Shown here one piece after another: positions 47,379-56,146 of a stretch of DNA of 64,000 nucleotides. Source of the DNA: Candidatus Gastranaerophilales bacterium (lineage in GTDB: Bacteria; Cyanobacteriota; Vampirovibrionia; Gastranaerophilales; Gastranaerophilaceae); the NCBI GenBank assembly GCA_944322675.1, contig CALUPO010000006.1, forward strand, positions 1 through 64,000. The letters are read 5' to 3'. Every line of letters starts with the position of its first letter. The stretch's first letter is position 1. The notes beneath the pieces were generated by a model that saw nothing but the letters and a program-made list of their open reading frames with translations, made no database searches and was not told where the DNA came from. Made by a program: the position numbers and the translations under genes.

Positions 47379-47645
47379 TTAATTTAGTACAGCTTTGATT
47401 TTTTCAAATAAATTATTTATATTTTTCACACGTAAAACTTTAAATATTTTTCCTTTTCTAATAGCATTGTTTATACATATCTCATTCTTACAAATATAAG
47501 CAGAACGACCGAATGTATTATTATCAGGTGCAACAACTATATTCTTTGTCTTATATTCTCTTGTTATTTTTATAAGCTCTAGTTTATTCTCCATTTTACC
47601 ACAAGCTATACATTTACGAAAATTTATTCTTTTCATATAATTCAC
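47379..47645 (-). CDS. YlxR-family RNA-binding protein (RnpM-like)
   Basis: 88 residues with FRKCIACGKMENKLELIKI and GRSAYICKNEICINNAIRKGK, the YlxR family signature. In Bacillus YlxR was reported to bind RNA and RNase P. Start taken as GTG at 47645, whose bases overlap the TGA of the preceding gene (GTGA); ATG at 47636 is possible. Conserved position before infB. Confidence 0.88.
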   Translation of the reverse strand: MNYMKRINFRKCIACGKMENKLELIKITREYKTKNIVVAPDNNTFGRSAYICKNEICINNAIRKGKIFKVLRVKNINNLFEKIKAVLN

Positions 47646-48727
47646 ACCAAACTTTCAACAACATAATTTTTCAACCATGCCAAACTTGAACCTTCAATAT
47701 TTATATAATATTCATTATCCATTTTAAAGTATCTACAAATACTATCTAAATAATCAATTTCATAATTCCTTTGATTGGGACACTTACAGGTTATAGCATA
47801 TTTATTTTTAAATTTAACTTCATAAAAATCATCTGATAAAGAACAACTATAACTTGATATTATTAATTTTGCCAAACTTTCATCCAGTAAATTAATAATA
47901 TTCATAAAATGCACTTCAAGAATATTATCAATAATCCGAACAACATATACACCGTCATCTTTCAACAAAAGCTTGACCCCAAAAATACAGGCATGCTCAT
48001 ATTCATTAATACTGTTTAAAGCTTGAGCTATCTTTATAATAATATCATTTATAATTTTTTCTTTCGTTATACTGTCCAAAAATGGAATTGGGGAGATTAT
48101 TTGTTTTTTTAAATCATCTTCATATACCTCACCTATTAAATGTAAAGAAACACCATCATTAATAAAATATAAATAAATTTCCTCTCCACAATAATCTTCT
48201 TCGATAAATAAACTTTTATATTGCAAATCAAATAAATCACATATACATTTTCTACTATTTAAAAATCCACTTACAATATAACTTTCATCATAATTTCCGG
48301 CTGTTATTTTTAGAGGATATTCAACTTGTTTTAAATAATTAAGAGCAAATATTTCTTTTTCAAAAAAAATACCATTTAAAGAAGGGATATTAAAGTCTTT
48401 TAGAAATAATCTTTGAGCATATAAATTTGAACTAATTTCAATTAAGTCTCGTTGTGTTCTATATACATTCACACCATTTACCACAAGAAACTCATTCAAT
48501 TCATATGTCAATTCGTCATTTTGTAAACAAATCACCAGGTCAATTTCTTTTTTAATAATAAACTTTAAAATATCAATTTGATTTGAATAATCAAAAAATA
48601 TAACTTTATCATAAGTATAGTATTTATCAAATTGTTCAATACACAAATAAACAAGATGCCCCTCACTTTGCAATTTTGCGGACAAAAAATAAGCCTTTGG
48701 TGCTTTACCTATAACTAAAAACTTCAT
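47642..48727 (-). CDS. PurD-like ATP-grasp protein with degenerate active site
   Basis: 361 residues from the ATG at 48727. It follows PurD (GAR synthetase) from end to end: KFLVIGKAPKAYFLSAKLQ, an ATP-grasp half YPLKITAGNYDESYIVSG, IEEDYCGEEIYLYFINDG (175-192), and a C-terminal FGVKLLLKDDGVYVVRII. The PurD metal/ATP motif E-x-NxRFGDPE is replaced by VRIIDNILEVHF (263-274), and the glycine-rich loop is altered. Likely a non-catalytic or re-purposed paralogue. It heads the ylxR-infB operon, where nusA usually sits. TATAAT (48734-48739) ends 6 bases before the ATG. Confidence 0.65.
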   Translation of the reverse strand: MKFLVIGKAPKAYFLSAKLQSEGHLVYLCIEQFDKYYTYDKVIFFDYSNQIDILKFIIKKEIDLVICLQNDELTYELNEFLVVNGVNVYRTQRDLIEISSNLYAQRLFLKDFNIPSLNGIFFEKEIFALNYLKQVEYPLKITAGNYDESYIVSGFLNSRKCICDLFDLQYKSLFIEEDYCGEEIYLYFINDGVSLHLIGEVYEDDLKKQIISPIPFLDSITKEKIINDIIIKIAQALNSINEYEHACIFGVKLLLKDDGVYVVRIIDNILEVHFMNIINLLDESLAKLIISSYSCSLSDDFYEVKFKNKYAITCKCPNQRNYEIDYLDSICRYFKMDNEYYINIEGSSLAWLKNYVVESLV

Positions 48728-48793
48728 AATAAAATTATACAATAAATTTTGTTTTGAGGTATTATTTAATAATATACACAAAGGAGAGTTAAT

Positions 48794-49489
48794 ATGAGAT
48801 ATGATAATCGTAAAAATGATGAATTAAGACTTATAAATTTTATTAAAAATTATACAAAAAATGCATTTTCGTCAGTTCTTGCAGAATTTGGAGATACAAA
48901 AGTTATTGTTGCTTCTTCTATATCTGAAACCAAACCAAGATGGATGGATAAAAATGACCCCAGAGGCTGGATAACAGCAGAGTATAGTCTTCTTCCATCA
49001 TCCACAAATACAAGAAACAACCGTGAAAGAAACAACGTATCAGGTCGTACACGCGAAATTGAAAGACTAATTGGTAGAAGTTTAAGAAGTTGCGTTGATT
49101 TATATAAAATACCGGATATAACTATTACAATAGATGCCGATGTTATACAAGCTGATGGCGGCACAAGATGTGCTTCTATTTGTGGAGGATTTATTGCTTT
49201 AAATATGGCTTTTAATAAATTAATTAATAACAATATTATTAAAGAAAATCCAATCATTGAACCAATTGCAGCAATTTCTACAGGAATATTAAATGATAAT
49301 GTTATTTTAGATTTAAACTATGAAGAAGATTCAAATTGTTGTGCTGATTCAAATATAGTATTAACAAAAAGCGGTAAAATTGTGGAATTTCAAACTACAG
49401 CTGAAGAATACCCATTTAATGAAGATAAATTAATGTTAATGCTTTCTTATGCCAAAAAAGGCATTAGTGAGATAATTAACAAATATTAG
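48794..49489 (+). CDS. rph: Ribonuclease PH
   Basis: 231 residues; phosphorolytic 3'-to-5' exoribonuclease that trims tRNA ends. NDELRLINFIKNYTKNAFSSVLAEFGDTKVI, GRTREIERLIGRSLRSCVDL, DADVIQADGGTRCASICGGFIAL and EFQTTAEEYPF mark the family. AGGAGAG lies before the ATG; a hairpin terminator follows. Confidence 0.96.
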   Translation: MRYDNRKNDELRLINFIKNYTKNAFSSVLAEFGDTKVIVASSISETKPRWMDKNDPRGWITAEYSLLPSSTNTRNNRERNNVSGRTREIERLIGRSLRSCVDLYKIPDITITIDADVIQADGGTRCASICGGFIALNMAFNKLINNNIIKENPIIEPIAAISTGILNDNVILDLNYEEDSNCCADSNIVLTKSGKIVEFQTTAEEYPFNEDKLMLMLSYAKKGISEIINKY

Positions 49490-49503
49490 TACATAAAAGA
49501 ATA

Positions 49504-49531
49504 CTCGTATAAAAATACGAGCAGTTTTTTT
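49504..49531 (+). terminator. Intrinsic terminator after rph
   Basis: CTCGTAT (49504-49510), loop AAAA, ATACGAG (49515-49521), then CAG and a run of T. Perfect 7-bp stem. It separates rph from the bio operon. Confidence 0.85.
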
Positions 49532-49642
49532 AAAGAAAGTGTGGAGAGAAGTTATTTCTATTTAATAAATTCCACTATTATAGAATTATATAACGATTTT
49601 TATATAAAACTTAACAAAAATAAACATTTGAAAGTTAATATT

Positions 49643-50812
49643 ATGATTTATAAAGATGAAATTGAAAATTTAAAAAAAGCAGATAATTATCGGGAAATTT
49701 ATAATATTCAAAAAAAAATAGAAAAATATATATTTATTGACAATAAAAAATTATTAAATTTATCGTCCAATGATTACTTGGGATTAGGAACAAATAAAGA
49801 ATTATTAAAAGAATTTATAAATGAAAAAATTAATAATGATGAATTTTTATTTTCGTCTTCATCTTCCCGGCTTTTAACTGGAACTTCTAATATTTATAAG
49901 GAACTTGAAGAAAATCTTGCCAAATTATATAAAAAAGAAAAAGCATTGTTATTTAATACAGGTTACCAATGCAATTTAGGAGTTATTTCATCAATTGCCA
50001 AAGCTAATGACATAATTTTTTCCGATAAGTTAAATCATGCCAGCATAATTGATGGAATAAAACTTTCAAATTCTCAATTTTATCGATATAAACACTTAGA
50101 TTATAATCACCTTGAACAACTTTTAAAAAATCATCGATATAAATATAAAAATGCGTTTATTATTTCTGAGTCTATATTTAGTATGGATGGTGACATTGCT
50201 GATATTAATTCTCTTATTGAATTAAAAAATAAATATAACTGTAAACTTATAATTGATGAAGCACATGCTTTTGGAGTTTTTGGCGAAAATTTATGTGGAT
50301 ATTTTGAAAAAAATAAAGAAGATATTGATATAATTACTGCAACATTTGGTAAAGCACTTGCTTCTCAGGGGGCATTTGTTATTGCAAATAAAAATCTAAT
50401 CAATTTTTTAATAAATAAATCACGTTCTTTTATTTTTTCAACTGCTCTTCCCAGTGCAAGTATAATGTGGGTAAACTGGCTTTTGTCAAAAAAAAACAAA
50501 ATTTTAAAAATGCAACAAAAAAAACTTCATAATTTGCTAACTAAAACAAATAGCTATATAAACAAAATAAATATATCAAACTCAAAAACACAAATTATAC
50601 CTATAGTAATAGGAGACAACAAAAAAACAATAGATATGTATCAGAAATTATACAATAATAATATTCTTGCTCTACCTATAAGAACTCCAAGTGTTCCACC
50701 TAATAAAGCACGTTTAAGAATTTCAATAAATTCAAATATTGAATTTACTGAATTAAAAAACACTTTTGACATTATTAATAAAGAATTAAAGGATAAAATT
50801 TATGAAATATAA
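49643..50812 (+). CDS. bioF: 8-amino-7-oxononanoate synthase
   Basis: 389 residues from the ATG at 49643; an in-frame GTG at 49541 would add a non-homologous lead. PLP-fold type I: NLSSNDYLGLGTN, FNTGYQCNLGVIS, KLNHASIIDG, ESIFSMDGDIADI, DEAHAFGVFGE and the Schiff-base lysine in TFGKALASQGAFV. It condenses pimeloyl-ACP and alanine in biotin synthesis. First of bioF-bioG-bioC. Confidence 0.93.
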   Translation: MIYKDEIENLKKADNYREIYNIQKKIEKYIFIDNKKLLNLSSNDYLGLGTNKELLKEFINEKINNDEFLFSSSSSRLLTGTSNIYKELEENLAKLYKKEKALLFNTGYQCNLGVISSIAKANDIIFSDKLNHASIIDGIKLSNSQFYRYKHLDYNHLEQLLKNHRYKYKNAFIISESIFSMDGDIADINSLIELKNKYNCKLIIDEAHAFGVFGENLCGYFEKNKEDIDIITATFGKALASQGAFVIANKNLINFLINKSRSFIFSTALPSASIMWVNWLLSKKNKILKMQQKKLHNLLTKTNSYINKINISNSKTQIIPIVIGDNKKTIDMYQKLYNNNILALPIRTPSVPPNKARLRISINSNIEFTELKNTFDIINKELKDKIYEI

Positions 50813-51452
50813 ATGGATAGTTAAAAATAATCCAAATAATAATCTTGTTTACTTTTTTAACGGTTGGGGAATGGATGAGAATGTTTTTCAAAAAGTTAAA
50901 TATCCTAAAAATTTTGACATAATAATGTTTTATGATTATCAAAATCTTGAAATTGACAAAAGTATCTTTTTACAATGTTCAAAATATAAAAATAAATATC
51001 TTATCTCTTGGTCAATGGGTGTTATGATAAGCACCATATTTGAGCAAGAACTTGGAAAATTAAATAGAAAAATTGCAATAAATGGCACAATAAAACCAAT
51101 TGATGATAATTATGGAATAACAAAAAAAATATATAACATGACTATAAATAATTTTGATGATTCATCATCTCAAAAATTTGTTAAAAAAATGTTTTTCAAA
51201 GATGAATTAATATTAAATCTAATAAATAGACCAATTTGTGAATTAAAAAATGAACTTATAAGTCTTATAGATTATAAAGGAAATGAAAACTTTTATTTTG
51301 ATCTGGTTTATGTTTCAAAATATGATAAGATTATACCATATAAAAATCAAATTAATTTTTGGAATTGCCGGAATGAAAAAGTTATAACACTTGATCTTGG
51401 GCATTTTCCATTTGAAGACGATAAAATTTTTAATGAAAGTATTTTAATTTAA
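50802..51452 (+). CDS. bioG: Pimeloyl-[ACP] methyl ester esterase, BioG type
   Basis: 216 residues; alpha/beta-hydrolase with the BioG/DUF452 signature NLVYFFNGWGMDENVF, nucleophile S71 in SWSMG and a late His in DLGHFPFED. It frees pimeloyl-ACP from its methyl ester, playing the role of BioH. Overlaps bioF by 11 bases; bioC follows after one base. Confidence 0.88.
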   Translation: MKYKWIVKNNPNNNLVYFFNGWGMDENVFQKVKYPKNFDIIMFYDYQNLEIDKSIFLQCSKYKNKYLISWSMGVMISTIFEQELGKLNRKIAINGTIKPIDDNYGITKKIYNMTINNFDDSSSQKFVKKMFFKDELILNLINRPICELKNELISLIDYKGNENFYFDLVYVSKYDKIIPYKNQINFWNCRNEKVITLDLGHFPFEDDKIFNESILI

Positions 51453-51453
51453 A

Positions 51454-52212
51454 ATGAATAGTAATAAAATTTTAATTGAAAAAAGATTTACAAAATCCAT
51501 CCATACATATAAAGACAATGCCATAATTCAAAAAACAATGGCTTTAAAATTGTTAAATATATTAAAAGAAGAAAGTTTAAATAAAAAAAAGTTTGATGAT
51601 GTTTTTGAATTTGGTTGTGGGTGTGGATTATTAACATATGAATTTTTTAACAATTTTAGTTGTACAAATTATATATGCAATGACATAGTTAAATCATGTT
51701 ATGATTATATTTTTAACATTAATAAAAAAATTGAATTTATATGTGCAGATGTTGAAAAGATAGAACTTAATAAAAAATTTGATTTAATAATATCAAATGC
51801 TACATTTCAATGGTTAAATAATCCTAAGAAAACGACAAATACCTTAATTTCAAATTTAAAAGAAGATGGCATTTTAGCTTTTACAACTTTTGGTCCTTAC
51901 AATTTAAAAGAATTTAAACAATTAGGCTTCGGACTTAATTATATAAATATTGAATCAATAAAAAGCTTGTTTCCTATAAAGGATAAGAATAAAATAATAA
52001 TTAAAGACGAAATTATACAACTACATTTCAAAAACCCCTATTATGTTTTAAAGCATTTAAAATGCTCTGGTGTCAATGCAGTTTACAATCATTCATTTAC
52101 CAAAACAAAACTTAAAAAATTTATTGATGATTATTATAAATTATTTAAAACAAAAGATAAAAATTTTGTCACTCTTACATATCACCCCGTCTATATATTT
52201 TTTAAAATTTAG
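51454..52212 (+). CDS. bioC: Malonyl-[ACP] O-methyltransferase BioC
   Basis: 252 residues. Class I SAM methyltransferase with motif I VFEFGCGCGLLTYEF, post-motif DLIISNATFQWLNNPKKT and ILAFTTFGPYNLKEF, which match BioC. It methylates malonyl-ACP so that fatty-acid synthesis can make pimeloyl. Completes the bioF-bioG-bioC unit. Confidence 0.92.
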   Translation: MNSNKILIEKRFTKSIHTYKDNAIIQKTMALKLLNILKEESLNKKKFDDVFEFGCGCGLLTYEFFNNFSCTNYICNDIVKSCYDYIFNINKKIEFICADVEKIELNKKFDLIISNATFQWLNNPKKTTNTLISNLKEDGILAFTTFGPYNLKEFKQLGFGLNYINIESIKSLFPIKDKNKIIIKDEIIQLHFKNPYYVLKHLKCSGVNAVYNHSFTKTKLKKFIDDYYKLFKTKDKNFVTLTYHPVYIFFKI

Positions 52213-52311
52213 AATTTTAAATTTTGTAAAAAATTTTATAAATATTATTTAAATAAAATAAACTTTATAATATTATAATGTAAAGTGTTATAAGTTTATA
52301 GAAAGTAAGTT

Positions 52312-52773
52312 ATGCTTGAAGTATTCAATCCAAAAACATTAGAAACATATAAAGAAGATGACAACCTTGAAAATTTGGATTTATCTTCCTTACTATCATA
52401 CGGGAATATTCCATCTTCTCATAAAAAAATAGCTGATAATTATATGGTTATAAAAAAAATATACGGTTTTCAAACAATAAATAGCAAAATCTCTGTTTAT
52501 GAAAAAAACTTACTTAAAAAATACGATTTTAACACATTAGAAAATACAACAATTAATAAAATGAATGAAGAAATTGAACTATTAAAAAATTGGGCAAAAT
52601 CTTTAAACAAAAAACTTCAATTAGATGCAGATAACATACTACAAATACGTGTAAAAGAACTTAAATTTTTAATGGGTTATAAATATACCCTTGTATCAAA
52701 TGAATTATCTAAAGGTTATTTGGCTTTAGAAAAATATCTTTCTACTGTATCTAAATATCGTAGTAATATTTAA
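52312..52773 (+). CDS. Helical protein of unknown function
   Basis: 153 residues, starting 99 bases after bioC, so likely a separate transcript. Mostly charged helix, with a Gly-Tyr-rich short stretch; no signal, membrane segment or known domain. A bidirectional terminator follows its stop, marking a real gene end. Confidence 0.6.
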   Translation: MLEVFNPKTLETYKEDDNLENLDLSSLLSYGNIPSSHKKIADNYMVIKKIYGFQTINSKISVYEKNLLKKYDFNTLENTTINKMNEEIELLKNWAKSLNKKLQLDADNILQIRVKELKFLMGYKYTLVSNELSKGYLALEKYLSTVSKYRSNI

Positions 52774-52813
52774 CTATTTTTTTATAACAATATTTTTAAA
52801 ATAATATTATAAA

Positions 52814-52846
52814 AAAAGGCTTAATTTTTATTAAATTAAGCCTTTT
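52814..52846. terminator. Bidirectional intrinsic terminator
   Basis: A perfect 14-bp stem: AAAAGGCTTAATTT (52814-52827), loop TTATT, AAATTAAGCCTTTT (52833-52846). T-runs on either strand let it stop both the unknown gene and the convergent SLH gene. Confidence 0.88.
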
Positions 52847-52868
52847 AATTATTATTTAATTCTATAAA

Positions 52869-54323
52869 CTAAAAAATAATTGTCATTTCTTCATTTGGAT
52901 TTATACTTGAATCATTAGTATATGAAGGAACAATTAAATAACGTACTTCATCAGCAAATTCATAAACGACACCAAAAGTTCCAGAAACTGCTAATTTAAC
53001 AATATTCACAACACCTTTACCTAAAGATAAAATACCATTACCTAATTTTTTAACTGATGCTGTTGGTTGTAAAGAAGCAAGATCAACAAAAGTATCAGAT
53101 AAATTATCACCAAATTGCTCTACTGTATTAGCAACAACATTTACACCTGCAGCACCTGTTCTACCGGCAACGCCTGCAACACGACCAGCAGCACTAAATG
53201 GAGCACCTAACAATCTTGCAATAAAGTTTGGATTTTTTAAACAATCAACTTGAGCTTTTGACAAGGTTTCAGGGAAGTTTACACAATTTCCGTTTTTATC
53301 TGTTATATTTAAGAATTTAACTTTTATATAACCACTGCAATCAACACCAGGACGACTTACTTCAACAACTTGTCCTTTTACTTTTGAACCTTCTTCAAAA
53401 TTTTGTCCAGCTATATTTATACAATTTGTAGTAACAGCTGTAAATTTTTCACCAACATTTGACGTACGAGCTGAAAGTCTATCTGTAATTTTTATTTTTA
53501 AGCAAGTCGGTTTATAATTTTTAATACTACTTGGAGCATTTAAGTCTTTTCCAACTGAATTTATAGTTGCCCAGTTTTGTCTTAAAGCCCCAACAAGATG
53601 TGCAACCTGTTCCTTACTTAAATATTCATTTGTATTAACTTTATTTATATCAGGTAAATTATTTAACAATTTTGAATTAACAACCTCACGTGTTGCATTT
53701 GTTGCCCATTGAGGTATATATTCAATAGATTTTCCGTTAAATGAAATCACAGATGATGAATCATAAGGAACTTTAATTAATTGAGCAATTGTTGCAAAAA
53801 CCTCAGCTTTTGTAACATATTGGTCAGGTTTAAATGTATTATTAGGATAACCTATCATAACACCGCAAGATAAAGCACGACAAATCCAATCTTTTGCCCA
53901 GTATGATGATGAAACATCAGAATACTTTGAACAATTTGAAGAATTAGAATTACCTAAATTAAAACCTTCTGCTAGTATAACAGCAAGTTCTGAACGTAAA
54001 ACAGGTGACTTACAGTTAAAATCAGTTGTATAAGTTTGATTTTCTTTAATAATATTTAAAACATTATTAGCCCAAGTTTCAACTAATACATTTTCTTTTG
54101 ATAAGACATTAACTTTATTTAATGATGTTTTAATACACTTTGCACCTGTTACATAAGTTGCTTCATCAGTTGCTGTTTCCAATATTTGAGAATTAAACAT
54201 TGTTGGATGTGCATAAGACTCAACCATGTTATTCTGACATTTTTCGCCTGCAATACCGGCTTGAACAAAAACTGTTGACATTAAAATTGTTGAAGCAAAC
54301 AATTTCTTTTTCAAATTTTTCAT
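52869..54323 (-). CDS. Exported SLH-domain surface protein
   Basis: 484 residues with a signal peptide (about 1-25, AGIAGE). SLH-type repeats at about 108-250 include SPVLRSELAVILAEGFNLG, YSDVSSSYWAKDWICRALSCGVMIGYPNNTFKP and VTKAEVFATIAQ. After residue 270 a beta-rich Cys-containing domain (CLKIKITDRLSA) and a Gly/Ala-rich hydrophobic segment (AGRVAGVAGRTGAAGVNVV) follow. SLH domains bind cell-wall polymers, and cyanobacterial relatives tether the outer membrane. Ribosome site AGAGGA and a good promoter. Confidence 0.85.
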   Translation of the reverse strand: MKNLKKKLFASTILMSTVFVQAGIAGEKCQNNMVESYAHPTMFNSQILETATDEATYVTGAKCIKTSLNKVNVLSKENVLVETWANNVLNIIKENQTYTTDFNCKSPVLRSELAVILAEGFNLGNSNSSNCSKYSDVSSSYWAKDWICRALSCGVMIGYPNNTFKPDQYVTKAEVFATIAQLIKVPYDSSSVISFNGKSIEYIPQWATNATREVVNSKLLNNLPDINKVNTNEYLSKEQVAHLVGALRQNWATINSVGKDLNAPSSIKNYKPTCLKIKITDRLSARTSNVGEKFTAVTTNCINIAGQNFEEGSKVKGQVVEVSRPGVDCSGYIKVKFLNITDKNGNCVNFPETLSKAQVDCLKNPNFIARLLGAPFSAAGRVAGVAGRTGAAGVNVVANTVEQFGDNLSDTFVDLASLQPTASVKKLGNGILSLGKGVVNIVKLAVSGTFGVVYEFADEVRYLIVPSYTNDSSINPNEEMTIIF

Positions 54324-54371
54324 AATTAAATCCTCTTTTACTTTTTACATACTAAAAAACTTTCACCCTTT

Positions 54372-54401
54372 ATTATACTTTCTTCCTAATTAAATAGTCA
54401 A
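54372..54401 (-). promoter_or_regulatory. Promoter of the SLH gene
   Basis: Minus strand: TTGACT (54396-54401), 18-base spacer, TATAAT (54372-54377). It is about 49 bases before the ATG. Confidence 0.7.
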
Positions 54402-54458
54402 GTTAAAATACATTTTTTATATGGTTATTTTTAGATTTTGTTTTATCATAATATATAT

Positions 54459-55211
54459 ATGAGCAATAAAGACGAGAATATTTTTTTCAAAACAACAAAT
54501 AGTCATGTTAATTTTAATGATTTAAACATTGAAATTAATAATGATACAAATATTTTTAACTTAAATTCCAATAATTCATCAAATATTTTTGCAACAAATA
54601 ATAATATAAAAAATAATTCTCAAAAAGAAGAAAAAGAAGAACTCAAGGAAAATACAATAAGCTCAAATAATCTAAAACGTCTTAACTCGTATGATAATCT
54701 TATTTTAGATAAAACATTTTTTATAAAACTTGATGATGAATCTTTAAGCCTTGATGAAAGAATATTGAGACTTGAAATATTCTTAGAAAATATTAACGAA
54801 AAACTTAAAATTGCAAATCACAATAAAAATCAAAATCAAATTGCTTTTTTAAATGATGAAAAAAAACAGGTTATATTAAAACTTGAAACTTTAAAACAAA
54901 ATCAAAAGTCGCAAAATATTATTTCAAAAATTAATGTTGAAAATTATCAATTTTTACAATTTATAAAAACTTTTTTTAAAAGATTTAATTTTATCTTTCA
55001 AGTATTATATAAAATATTTAAACCTTTTTATTTTAAAACTAATTTTAAAAAAACATTAATGAAATTAAATAATATAAATGAAAATGTTTCAGAACTGATA
55101 AAATTAAAAGTTCCATATGGTGAAGAAGAACAACGTTATGAAACACTAGTTTATAATTTAACAAAAGCTGGTGTTTTACATGCACAAATTTCAAAAGAAC
55201 TTAAAACTTAA
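54459..55211 (+). CDS. Membrane-associated or helical protein of unknown function
   Basis: 250 residues from the ATG at 54459 (a TTG at 54438 is possible). Asn-rich N-terminus, then charged coiled coil (about 95-145), then FLQFIKTFFKRFNFIFQVLY (about 165-185), an aromatic amphipathic stretch that could sit on a membrane. No known domain. CATAAT ends 6 bases before the ATG and no ribosome site is visible. Confidence 0.6.
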   Translation: MSNKDENIFFKTTNSHVNFNDLNIEINNDTNIFNLNSNNSSNIFATNNNIKNNSQKEEKEELKENTISSNNLKRLNSYDNLILDKTFFIKLDDESLSLDERILRLEIFLENINEKLKIANHNKNQNQIAFLNDEKKQVILKLETLKQNQKSQNIISKINVENYQFLQFIKTFFKRFNFIFQVLYKIFKPFYFKTNFKKTLMKLNNINENVSELIKLKVPYGEEEQRYETLVYNLTKAGVLHAQISKELKT

Positions 55212-55212
55212 A

Positions 55213-56121
55213 TTATTTATAAATATTTTCAAGTATTTTTATTTGACCAATTTTTGAATTAAATTCACATTGAATTCCATAAGGAAGGGTAATTTTTTGT
55301 TTAGCATGAGATATTTTAAAGCCTGAAGCTATAGGTATATTATACTTCTTTGCAATATCTGTAAAAATATTTGAAAAATATTTTTCATTATCAACACTTA
55401 AAAAATCTCCTATAACTATACCATTAATATTCTCTTCAAATTGTTTTATATTAAACAACTGAGTTAACATCCTGTCTATTTTATAAGTTGGGTCGTGCCA
55501 ATCTTCAATAAACAAAATAAAATCTTCATTTGGAATAAAATCAATACCACATAAAGAAGCCAATGTTGATAAGTTTCCACCCCATAAAATACCATTTTTA
55601 ATACCTTTATTATAAACTATTAAATCATTTGATTTATATATACTAATATTGCCAAATAAAGTATCAAAAAACATTTCTTTAGTATACTCATCAATATCAT
55701 CAACAAAATCAACATAAGGCATTGGTCCATAAAAAGTGAGCAAATTTGATTTTTTATAAAACATTGCATTTAAATTTGTAATATCTGAAAATCCAACAAA
55801 AATCTTAGGATGTTTTTTTATAAGTTCGTAATCTATATAATTTATAAGCTTTAAAGTCCCAAAACCTCCACGAACACAAAAAATAGCATCAATATCATTA
55901 TTTTCAAAAAAACTATGAAGATTTTTTAACCTTACATCAATACTTCCGGATATTTCGTTTATATTATCATAAATATTATCAGATAAAACAACATTAAAAC
56001 CTAAATCTTCAAAAAATTTTACTGATTTTAACAAATTATCCTTATTATCAATCGAACCTGATACAGATAGAAATCCAATTGTATCACCTTTTATTAACTT
56101 TTTTGGTTTCAAAATCTTCAT
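55213..56121 (-). CDS. LD-carboxypeptidase / MccF-like (S66 family)
   Basis: 302 residues. FCVRGGFGTLKLINYID, the nucleophile Ser in IFVGFSDITNL, LFIEDWHDPTYKIDRML and SHAKQKITLPYG give the Ser-Glu-His residues of S66 peptidases. It trims D-Ala from tetrapeptides in peptidoglycan recycling or detoxifies peptide-nucleotides. No signal peptide, so cytoplasmic. Sits just after pepA on the same strand. Confidence 0.92.
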   Translation of the reverse strand: MKILKPKKLIKGDTIGFLSVSGSIDNKDNLLKSVKFFEDLGFNVVLSDNIYDNINEISGSIDVRLKNLHSFFENNDIDAIFCVRGGFGTLKLINYIDYELIKKHPKIFVGFSDITNLNAMFYKKSNLLTFYGPMPYVDFVDDIDEYTKEMFFDTLFGNISIYKSNDLIVYNKGIKNGILWGGNLSTLASLCGIDFIPNEDFILFIEDWHDPTYKIDRMLTQLFNIKQFEENINGIVIGDFLSVDNEKYFSNIFTDIAKKYNIPIASGFKISHAKQKITLPYGIQCEFNSKIGQIKILENIYK

Positions 56122-56146
56122 AGTTTGTTTTATATTATTTTTTTAA

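Noticed and set aside
49541-49642. GTG-started extension of bioF
   Set aside because: Homology to BioF starts at the ATG at 49643; the extension lies just after the rph terminator and looks like leader sequence.
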